NCBI GenBank assembly: GCA_036835325.1
Contig: DAITMF010000016.1
Coordinates: forward strand, 1-58,459
Source: CAMCHP01 sp036835325
GTDB lineage: Bacteria > Bacteroidota > Bacteroidia > Flavobacteriales_D > Sanyastnellaceae
Reading direction: 5' to 3'
Length of the DNA: 58,459 nt
The notes under the pieces are model-generated. The model was not told the DNA's origin. It saw nothing but the letters and a program-made list of their open reading frames with translations, and searched no databases. This document shows, piece by piece, positions 33,817-40,578 of this stretch. Numbering within the stretch: the stretch's first letter is position 1; every line of letters begins with the position of its first letter. Position numbers and translations under genes: made by a program.

Positions 33817-35509
33817 AATTGAAGGGGTTTGTTGCTTTGAGTGTTTTGAACAGATCTTTCAGTACGTTTTCATTGGCTACCTCGCGGGTAAATACCTCAA
33901 GCACGGTGCACTCCGCGGCCGCGAAAAGTGCATCGAGTTGGTTTTCGAGCTCAGGGGCATTGCGGGCCGTTAGGTAACCGATTCCGAAGTGTGCTGCGAT
34001 GTGCTTGGCATCGAGTGAGTGGCGTGCTTCAAAAAGGGTCTCGAGCGCATCGGAGTCAGAAGGACCTTCGATGATCTTGAAAATGTTTCCTCCGCCGTTG
34101 TTGATCAGCACGATTTTAAGTTTTGAACGATCGCCGCTGTGCCATAGACCGTTCACGTCATACAGAAATGCGATGTCGCCACTGATCAAGGTGACCGGCT
34201 TTGCGCTTACTACGGCCATGCCTGACGCAGTCGCCGTGCAGCCGTCAATGCCGCTGGTGCCTCGGTTGCCGTAGTACACAAGGTCAGGCCGTTGATCGAA
34301 AAGTTGAATGTACCGCACCACGCTGCTGTTTCCCATTTGAAGGATGCTCTGCGCGGGCAGTTTTTGAAGCACTTTGTCAAACGCAAGCAAATCTGACCAC
34401 GGTGTGCGTTCAAGTTCAGCGTGCATTTGGTTGCTCAGCGCGCGGTCGACAGCGGCAAATTGTTGGCCGTAGCTTGAACCGTTTAGCCCTGTGCTTAAGG
34501 CATCAAGCATGGCTGAAGGTTCGCATGCAATGGCGCGCGTAAGGCACTTGAAGGTGTCAAGCATGCGGCCCGCACGGTCAAGGTGCCAGTGCTCATCGGG
34601 GGCGGCTTGGCGTATGAAAGCTTTCACTTTCTTTGAAACAATGTTGCTTCCGAAGGTGATGAGCAAATCGGGCGATAGGTCGTTCAAAAGGGCATCATCC
34701 ATCCCCATTAACAACCGATCGATGCACGGGACAAAATGCTTGCCATTCACATTTGACCCCGTTTCGGTGAGCACAAGTGCGCCGCTGGCTTCTGAAAATT
34801 TCACCAGTGCACGATTCAATTCAGCATCAGGAGCCGACATTCCGGTGAGCACCAGAATGCGTTTGTGACTGCGCAGCACTTCGTGCAGTTCGTGCAGTTC
34901 TTCTTTTTTTGGGATGGATGGATGAGCGATCTGCTGCACCGGGCGACCCTTAGCCGGTGTTTCCACGGTGAGCCCGTACAACGGTTCGCGAAGGGGCACA
35001 TTGATGTGTACGGGGCCTTTCACCAATCCGTCGGCGAGCATCCATGCCGCGTTGATGATGCGTTCGTTTTGCCGCTGTTCATCACGGTGCTCGGCTTCGG
35101 CCAGGTAGTCAAACGAGCCGAGGGTGTGCAGTTGATGCACTCCGCTCTGGCGGATGGTTTGTCCGTCGCTCTGATCAATCCACTCTTTCGGACGATCAGC
35201 AGTAATAACAAGGAGCGGGATTTCTTGGTAGAAGGCCTCGGCAATTGCAGGGCCGTAGTTGAGCGCGGCAGTTCCTGAGGTGCAAACCACTGCGACCGGC
35301 ACTTGGGTTGCTTGGGCGATGCCCAGTGCGAAGTAGCCGGCAGCCCGTTCGTCGGGAACCACGAAAACGTCAATGTTCGGATGTCCGTGAAACGATAAGC
35401 TCAATGGAGCATGCCGTGATCCTGGAGACACCACCACATGCTTCAATCCGTGTTGAGCCAGCAGCGTTACCAGTACCTGTATTTCACGTTTATCGCTCAG
35501 TCGTGACAT
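33803..35509 (-). CDS. menD: SEPHCHC synthase (MenD)
   Basis: This 568-aa thiamine-diphosphate enzyme has the N-terminal VVSPGSRHAPLSLSF, CTSGTAALNYGPAIAEA and ITADRPKEW. The cofactor-binding region reads SGDIAFLYDVNGLWHSGDR followed by NNGGGNIF. It adds succinic semialdehyde (from 2-oxoglutarate) to isochorismate. It starts nine bases after the menF stop and overlaps menB by 14 bp. Two CATCCATCC loci are embedded, one encoding HPSIPKKEE. Confidence 0.97.
   Translation of the reverse strand: MSRLSDKREIQVLVTLLAQHGLKHVVVSPGSRHAPLSLSFHGHPNIDVFVVPDERAAGYFALGIAQATQVPVAVVCTSGTAALNYGPAIAEAFYQEIPLLVITADRPKEWIDQSDGQTIRQSGVHQLHTLGSFDYLAEAEHRDEQRQNERIINAAWMLADGLVKGPVHINVPLREPLYGLTVETPAKGRPVQQIAHPSIPKKEELHELHEVLRSHKRILVLTGMSAPDAELNRALVKFSEASGALVLTETGSNVNGKHFVPCIDRLLMGMDDALLNDLSPDLLITFGSNIVSKKVKAFIRQAAPDEHWHLDRAGRMLDTFKCLTRAIACEPSAMLDALSTGLNGSSYGQQFAAVDRALSNQMHAELERTPWSDLLAFDKVLQKLPAQSILQMGNSSVVRYIQLFDQRPDLVYYGNRGTSGIDGCTATASGMAVVSAKPVTLISGDIAFLYDVNGLWHSGDRSKLKIVLINNGGGNIFKIIEGPSDSDALETLFEARHSLDAKHIAAHFGIGYLTARNAPELENQLDALFAAAECTVLEVFTREVANENVLKDLFKTLKATNPFNYGNT
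34696..34704 (+). repeat. Dispersed CATCCATCC element 14
   Basis: Exact core inside menD (minus-strand codons G-M-D-D), followed by CCATTAAC with no A-tract. Confidence 0.65.
34904..34924 (-). repeat. Dispersed CATCCATCC element 15 (overlapping pair, A-tract)
   Basis: Seven T's (34904-34910), G, then GGATGGATGGATG carrying two overlapping cores, inside menD and read H-P-S-I-P-K-K. Confidence 0.8.
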
Positions 35510-35518
35510 CGGGCAAAT

Positions 35519-36490
35519 CTACGCAGGTATTTCGGTGAAACCGTTGAGCAGTGCGCGTATCTTATCACGCGTTTCGCGCCATTCGTCGTTGGGGTCAGAT
35601 TCAGCTGTAATGCCGCCTCCACTGTACACCGCAATCGCATCGGAGAAAATTTCCATGCAGCGCAGGTTAACGAAGCAATTGACCGCCCCGCTGCGTTCAA
35701 TGTGCACATAGCCGGTGTAGTACTTGCGGTCGTGGTCTTCAAGAACACCAATTTGCAAGCGCGCTGCGCCCATCGGTACCCCGCAAACCGCGGGGGTAGG
35801 GTGCAAGGCACCGATTACGCTGTCAATGTTCATTGACTTAAAGCGCAAGGTGCTGCGCAAGTGCTCCAAATTGCCGTAGCGAATGGTTTCCGGCCGCTGT
35901 ATCTTCAGGTCGGTTACATCGGCTTTGCGCAGTTGTTTTTTAATGTAGTCGGTGACGATTGACTGTTCGAGCGATTCTTTTTGGCCCCATGGGTGTACAC
36001 CAAGTTCATGCACCCGTGTGCCGGCAAGCGAAACGGTTTCAAATTCGCCCGCTTGGCCCACTACCAAGGGTTCCGGAGTGGCGCCCGCCCAACAGCCCGT
36101 TAGCGGGTGCGAGACCAGGTAAACCAAAGCTCCCGGATGCGAATGTCGCAAATGCTTAATAAGTTCAAACGGGTCAACCGAGCAGGGTAGTACATTGAGC
36201 GTGCTCAGCACCACCTTGTCAAGCTCGCCGTTGAAGATTTTCTTAACCGCCTCAGCAACGTTTTGTTGGTGCTTGGAGGATGAGGTGCTTTGGTACTCGC
36301 ACCGCGGAAGTGTGCCGATTGAGCCGTGCAATTCATTACGTGCGACTTCGCGCACAGTGCCGGTAAAATCGAGGCTCGGGTGCTTCCCCGAAAACGGAGC
36401 AAAGCGAAAACGTACACCTTCTCCGCCCGGGGTAAAGACGTGGAAAGTTTCGGAATTGGGCAAGCTCCAACAAAAGAACGAATCGTGCAT
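35519..36490 (-). CDS. menF: Isochorismate synthase
   Basis: This 323-aa chorismate-binding enzyme carries the family motifs DKVVLSTLN, ALVYLVSHPLTGCWAGATPEPLV in pieces, SLAGTRVHE, and IGALHPTPAVCGVP with VYSGGGI near the end. It converts chorismate to isochorismate, the entry to menaquinone. It is shorter at the N-terminus than E. coli MenF, as is usual for the compact form. It starts one base after the thioesterase stop and ends nine bases before menD. Confidence 0.94.
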   Translation of the reverse strand: MHDSFFCWSLPNSETFHVFTPGGEGVRFRFAPFSGKHPSLDFTGTVREVARNELHGSIGTLPRCEYQSTSSSKHQQNVAEAVKKIFNGELDKVVLSTLNVLPCSVDPFELIKHLRHSHPGALVYLVSHPLTGCWAGATPEPLVVGQAGEFETVSLAGTRVHELGVHPWGQKESLEQSIVTDYIKKQLRKADVTDLKIQRPETIRYGNLEHLRSTLRFKSMNIDSVIGALHPTPAVCGVPMGAARLQIGVLEDHDRKYYTGYVHIERSGAVNCFVNLRCMEIFSDAIAVYSGGGITAESDPNDEWRETRDKIRALLNGFTEIPA

Positions 36491-36491
36491 C

Positions 36492-36920
36492 TCAGGCCTT
36501 TTGATCAGGGACGAGCATCGTGGTTAGTCGCGAAGTACAAACAAGTTTGCCGCGCTCATCAACGATGTCGATGTTCCAAACGTGCAATTTTCCTCCGCGG
36601 TGAATGAGTCGCGCCTTGCCGGTAACAGTGCCTTCCCGTTTGCCTCGAAGGTGGTTTGCATTTATCTCAACACCTACGGCCAGCATCTTGTTTTGTGCAG
36701 CGATGAAATGTGAGCCCACACTGCCGAGGGTTTCGGCCAAGGCCACGCTCGCTCCGCCGTGCAGCAGGCCGTACGGCTGATGTGTGCGGTGGTCAACGGG
36801 CATTGTACCCTCAACGTAGCCGTCTTCAACCTTTGTGACAACAATTCCGAGTGCTTCGCCGAGGGTGTTTTGGCTCATCGCACGCAGGCTTTCAGGGTCA
36901 GGGAATTCGATATGTTCCAA
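36492..36920 (-). CDS. menI: PaaI-type hotdog thioesterase, probable DHNA-CoA thioesterase
   Basis: This 142-aa hotdog-fold protein has the HGGASVALAETLGSVGS core (catalytic Glu in the helix) and VGVEINANHLRGKREGTV. The family releases CoA from small aryl or acyl thioesters. First position in the men transcript strongly suggests DHNA-CoA hydrolysis between MenB and MenA. Its promoter lies in the short divergent gap with the response regulator gene. Confidence 0.9.
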   Translation of the reverse strand: MEHIEFPDPESLRAMSQNTLGEALGIVVTKVEDGYVEGTMPVDHRTHQPYGLLHGGASVALAETLGSVGSHFIAAQNKMLAVGVEINANHLRGKREGTVTGKARLIHRGGKLHVWNIDIVDERGKLVCTSRLTTMLVPDQKA

Positions 36921-36934
36921 AGCCGTATTTTCGC

Positions 36935-36942
36935 CAAAGTTA
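36935..36942 (-). promoter_or_regulatory. -7 element of the men operon promoter
   Basis: TAACTTTG on the minus strand (exact TAnnTTTG), 14 bp before the menI ATG. A plus-strand TATTTTCG at 36926 may serve the divergent response regulator gene. Confidence 0.5.
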
Positions 36943-36961
36943 CCAAATCGGCACCTATCGG

Positions 36962-37669
36962 ATGAGCGACACCAATTACCGCATACTCCTCGTTGAAGAC
37001 GAACGTCAGCTCCGCGAAGGCTTAAAGCTCAACCTCGAACTCGAAGGTTACGATGTGATCGAAGCCGAAGACGGCCGGCGCGCCCTCGAAGTATTGCGAA
37101 CATACAAGCTCGATTTGGCCATTCTCGACGTAATGTTGCCCGAAGTTGACGGTTTAACCGTATGCAAAACGGCGCGTGTCGAAGGCATTCGAACACCCAT
37201 CATGATTCTGTCAGCCAAAGGAACCGGAGCTGACCGCATTGAAGGCCTCCGCATCGGGGCCGATGATTATTTGGCCAAGCCCTTTCACCTCGAGGAACTG
37301 CTGCTGCGGGTAAGCAAACTCATTGTACGGCGCGAAGAAGGCCAACCCCACTTGGCCGACATCAACCTCTTTAAGTTCGGGAACTGCTCCATCGATTTTG
37401 ATACCTATAAGATTATTGACAAAAGCGGAGTTGAACAGGAGCTGAGCAAGAAAGAGATCATGCTCCTGAAGCTTTTGGTCAGCAAAAAAGGACTGGTGGT
37501 GAGCCGTGAGGAGATTCTCGAAACCGTGTGGGGGTACGATGTTTTCCCCAGCACGCGCACCATTGACAACTTCATTTCGGCATTTAGGAAATATTTTGAG
37601 CCCAACCCGAGGCAACCCATCTACTTTTTCTCCGTCAGAGGAGTAGGTTATAAATTTTCGCCTCACTGA
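36962..37669 (+). CDS. OmpR-family response regulator (RprY-like), orphan
   Basis: ATG 36962 (MSDTNYRILLVEDERQL) gives 235 aa; the frame opening at 36851 lies in menI antisense. The receiver has acidic residues in LLVEDE, phospho-acceptor Asp56 in LAILDVMLPEVDG, Ser84 and Lys106 in YLAKPFH. A winged-helix DNA-binding domain spans about 135-235 with SKKEIMLLKLLVSKKGLVVS and ISAFRKYFEPNP, ending FFSVRGVGYKF. No kinase gene lies beside it. It is divergent from the men operon, across a 41-bp shared gap, which raises the possibility that it regulates that operon. Confidence 0.93.
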   Translation: MSDTNYRILLVEDERQLREGLKLNLELEGYDVIEAEDGRRALEVLRTYKLDLAILDVMLPEVDGLTVCKTARVEGIRTPIMILSAKGTGADRIEGLRIGADDYLAKPFHLEELLLRVSKLIVRREEGQPHLADINLFKFGNCSIDFDTYKIIDKSGVEQELSKKEIMLLKLLVSKKGLVVSREEILETVWGYDVFPSTRTIDNFISAFRKYFEPNPRQPIYFFSVRGVGYKFSPH

Positions 37670-37691
37670 GAAAAAAAGTTTTCCGTTAGAG

Positions 37692-37729
37692 GCAACCACT
37701 GAAAAAAGCTTCGTCTTACCAGTGGTTGC
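37692..37729. repeat. Perfect inverted repeat after the response regulator gene
   Basis: GCAACCACTG (37692-37701) and CAGTGGTTGC (37720-37729), perfect 10-bp arms around an 18-nt loop that carries AAAAAAGCTTCG. There is no T-tract after the right arm. Function is unknown; a long hairpin or protein site. Confidence 0.55.
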
Positions 37730-37778
37730 GCCGCCAAAGAGCGGCGTTGGTTTCAAAATTTTCCTTGCAGGTTTACAG

Positions 37779-37808
37779 AAAGGGGCACTCTACGGAGGCC
37801 CTTTTTTG
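37779..37808 (+). terminator. Probable terminator of the response regulator gene
   Basis: AAAGGG (37779-37784) pairs with CCCTTT (37799-37804) and runs into a T-tract. The -7 element of the next gene follows 27 bp later. Confidence 0.5.
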
Positions 37809-37834
37809 TTGCTTCGCAGTTCTGTCAAAAGCCG

Positions 37835-37842
37835 TATTTTTG
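37835..37842 (+). promoter_or_regulatory. -7 element of the E1-fusion promoter
   Basis: TATTTTTG, an exact TAnnTTTG, 30 bp ahead of ATG 37872; a TTG lies 23 bp upstream of it. Confidence 0.55.
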
Positions 37843-37871
37843 TGGGCCTTTGGGCTCAAAACCGCCTCCCG

Positions 37872-40283
37872 ATGTCGAAAGAATCACCAACTCAGGAAAT
37901 TACAGAAGCCGAAGTTCGCACCCGCTTGCTTGACGACTACCGTTTGGCCTGCATCAGTCGCGAAGCCTCGCTCCTTGGTCGCAAAGAAGTGCTCACCGGA
38001 AAAGCCAAATTCGGCATCTTCGGTGATGGAAAAGAACTTGCGCAAATCGCCATGGCCCGCCAATTCCAGAAAGGTGACTTTAGATCGGGTTACTACCGCG
38101 ATCAAACCTTCATGTTTGCCCTTGGTGAACTTACTGTGAAGCAGTACTTCGCTGCGCTGTATGCCCACCCCGACGTTGAGAAAGAACCTGCTTCGGGCGG
38201 TCGCCAAATGGGCGGGCACTACGCCACCCGCAGCCTCGATGCCAATGGCGAGTGGAAGAATCTCCTCGAACAGTACAACAGCTCAGCCGATATTTCACCC
38301 ACTGCCGGACAGATGCCTCGCCTGCTCGGCTTGGCGCAAGCCTCCAAGGTATACCGCAACAATCCTGATTTGGCTGCGCGCAACCGCTTCTCTGATGGCG
38401 GCAACGAGGTGGCCTTCGGAACCATTGGCGACGCTTCAACAAGCGAAGGCATGTTCTGGGAAACCATGAACGCGGCTGCCGTGCTTCAAGTGCCGATGGT
38501 GATGAGTGTTTGGGACGATGGCTTCGGTATATCCGTCCCCAAAAAATACCAAACTGTTAAAGAGAGCATCTCCGAAGCATTGAGTGGCTTTGCCATTCGC
38601 GAAGGCAGCAACGGTATTCGCATCTTCAATGTGAAAGGTTGGCAATACCCTGAGCTCGTGGCTACCTACGAAGAAGCGGTGGCTTTTGCGCGCGAACACC
38701 ACATTCCGGTGCTTATTCACGTGGAAGAAGTGACCCAACCACAGGGGCACTCTACGTCGGGGTCGCACGAGCGTTACAAAACCAAGGAGCAGCTTGAATG
38801 GACCGAAGAATACGACTGCATTCGTCAGTTCATGCTCTTCATTACCGAAACAGGTCTTGCTAGTCAAGAAGAGCTTGATGCCATCCGATCAGAAGCCAAG
38901 AAACAGGTGCGCACGGAGCAGAAGGAGGCTTGGGCAGATTTCCGCGCGGCCATTGACGCCGACCTTGAGACGGCCTTGGGCCTCATCGAGCGGTTGGAAG
39001 CAGTGAACGCCGAAGCTGCGACCATCCGCGCGAAGCGCGAAAACTTAAAAAATGCACTCGAACCCATTCGCAAAGACGTGTTCGAGACCGTTCGGGCGAT
39101 CCTTCGCGATACCCGAGGCGCTCACCACCCTGAGCGCAAAGCCTTGATTGATTGGTACCGCATTCGCACCAACGACCTCGAACACCGCTACAGCGGTTGG
39201 TTGCACAGCGAAAGCGAGAACCGCGCACTGAACATTTCGCCCATTGCGCCGGAGTACGGCGCACAGCCTGAGATGGTTGACGGACGCATTGTGCTCAACC
39301 GCAACTTCGAGGCCATTTTTAAGAAGTACCCTGAGGTGCTCACCTTCGGCGAAGACACCGGTAAAATTGGCGGCGTAAACCAAGCCATGGAAGGCATGCA
39401 GGAGAAATTCGGCAAGCTCCGCGTCAGCGATACCGGCATTCGCGAATGCACGATTCTGGGCCAAGGCATTGGCATGGCCATGCGCGGTTTGCGTCCGATC
39501 GCCGAAATACAGTACCTCGACTACCTCTACTACGCGCTTCAAATCATGCGCGATGACCTCGCATCGGTACAGTACCGCACTGCCGGTGGCCAAAAGGCAC
39601 CGGTGATTATTCGCACACGTGGCCACCGCTTGGAAGGCATTTGGCACAGCGGCTCGCCCATGGGAGCCATCGTGCACAGCGTTCGTGGAATTCATGTGTG
39701 TGTGCCACGCAACATGGTGCAGGCTGCCGGTATGTACAACACCTTGCTGTTGGCCGATGAACCGGCGCTGGTAATTGAGTGCTTGAACGGATACCGCAGC
39801 AAAGAAGCCCTGCCATTGAACATTGGCGAGTACCGCATACCGCTTGGTATGCCCGATGTGGTGCGCGAAGGCGATGACCTGACGATTGTTTCGTACGGCT
39901 CTACGTTCAATCTCTGTGTTCAAGCCGCAGAAGAGCTCGAAGCAATGGGCATTTCGGTTGAACTGATTGACGTGCAAACCCTTTTGCCGTTTGACGTTGA
40001 CCACCGCATTGTTGAATCGTTGGCGAAAACCAACCGTGTGCTGTTTGTTGACGAAGACGTTCCCGGAGGGGCCACTGCCTACATGCTCGATGAGGTGTTG
40101 AATCGCCAAGGCGGCTGGTTCCACCTTGACAGTCAGCCTCGTACTTTGAGTGCCAAGCCGCATTTGCCGGCCTATGGCACCGATGGCGATTACTTCTCAA
40201 AGCCGAGCGTGGGCGACATTGTCGACGAAGCGTACTCCATTTTGCACGAAGCCAATCCGAGCAAATTCCCGGCCATTTACTGA
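37872..40283 (+). CDS. 2-Oxoacid dehydrogenase E1, fused alpha and beta subunits
   Basis: ATG 37872 (MSKESPTQEITEAEVR) follows the promoter; the frame opening at 37722 is upstream of it. The 803-aa protein contains an entire E1-alpha (about residues 1-370) with the thiamine-diphosphate motif GDASTSEGMFWETMNAA, and an E1-beta (about 480-803) with EDTGKIGG, GIGMAMRGLRPIAEIQYLDY and EDVPGGATAYM. A helical linker rich in charged residues joins them. Such fusions are common in Bacteroidota. Branched-chain 2-oxoacids or pyruvate are candidate substrates; E2 and E3 are not in the window. The S4-domain gene starts five bases later. Confidence 0.93.
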   Translation: MSKESPTQEITEAEVRTRLLDDYRLACISREASLLGRKEVLTGKAKFGIFGDGKELAQIAMARQFQKGDFRSGYYRDQTFMFALGELTVKQYFAALYAHPDVEKEPASGGRQMGGHYATRSLDANGEWKNLLEQYNSSADISPTAGQMPRLLGLAQASKVYRNNPDLAARNRFSDGGNEVAFGTIGDASTSEGMFWETMNAAAVLQVPMVMSVWDDGFGISVPKKYQTVKESISEALSGFAIREGSNGIRIFNVKGWQYPELVATYEEAVAFAREHHIPVLIHVEEVTQPQGHSTSGSHERYKTKEQLEWTEEYDCIRQFMLFITETGLASQEELDAIRSEAKKQVRTEQKEAWADFRAAIDADLETALGLIERLEAVNAEAATIRAKRENLKNALEPIRKDVFETVRAILRDTRGAHHPERKALIDWYRIRTNDLEHRYSGWLHSESENRALNISPIAPEYGAQPEMVDGRIVLNRNFEAIFKKYPEVLTFGEDTGKIGGVNQAMEGMQEKFGKLRVSDTGIRECTILGQGIGMAMRGLRPIAEIQYLDYLYYALQIMRDDLASVQYRTAGGQKAPVIIRTRGHRLEGIWHSGSPMGAIVHSVRGIHVCVPRNMVQAAGMYNTLLLADEPALVIECLNGYRSKEALPLNIGEYRIPLGMPDVVREGDDLTIVSYGSTFNLCVQAAEELEAMGISVELIDVQTLLPFDVDHRIVESLAKTNRVLFVDEDVPGGATAYMLDEVLNRQGGWFHLDSQPRTLSAKPHLPAYGTDGDYFSKPSVGDIVDEAYSILHEANPSKFPAIY

Positions 40284-40288
40284 TCACC

Positions 40289-40495
40289 ATGGAAAATTTC
40301 ACCTTAACCGAAGAGTACATTGAGCTCATTCGCTTGCTCAAAGTGCTCAACTGGGTCGAGTCAGGAGGCATGGCAAAAATGGTTGTTGACGACGGGTTGG
40401 TCAAGGTAAACGGTCAAACCGAGTTCCGCAAACGGTGCAAGCTTCGGGCCGGTGACCGTGTTGACTTTGAGGGAATGACAGCAACCATCGCTTGA
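40289..40495 (+). CDS. S4-domain RNA-binding protein (YbcJ-like)
   Basis: This 68-aa protein is almost entirely an S4 domain: LIRLLKVLNWVESGGMAKMVV, then DGLVKVNGQTEFRKRCKLRAGD. It matches the small YbcJ/RNA-binding S4 group, whose role is probably ribosome- or rRNA-associated. It is placed five bases after the E1-fusion stop, so it is probably co-transcribed. Confidence 0.9.
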   Translation: MENFTLTEEYIELIRLLKVLNWVESGGMAKMVVDDGLVKVNGQTEFRKRCKLRAGDRVDFEGMTATIA

Positions 40496-40515
40496 TTTTC
40501 GTTTCTTGCGGTTTA

Positions 40516-40529
40516 TTTTTGGATGGATG
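40516..40529 (-). repeat. Dispersed CATCCATCC element 16 (with A-tract)
   Basis: Five T's directly joined to GGATGGATG (40521-40529), in the leader of the second TonB receptor gene. Confidence 0.8.
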
Positions 40530-40578
40530 GACGTGCGCTGCCGGCCATACACTACCTTGGTATCAACCTTTACACCGC

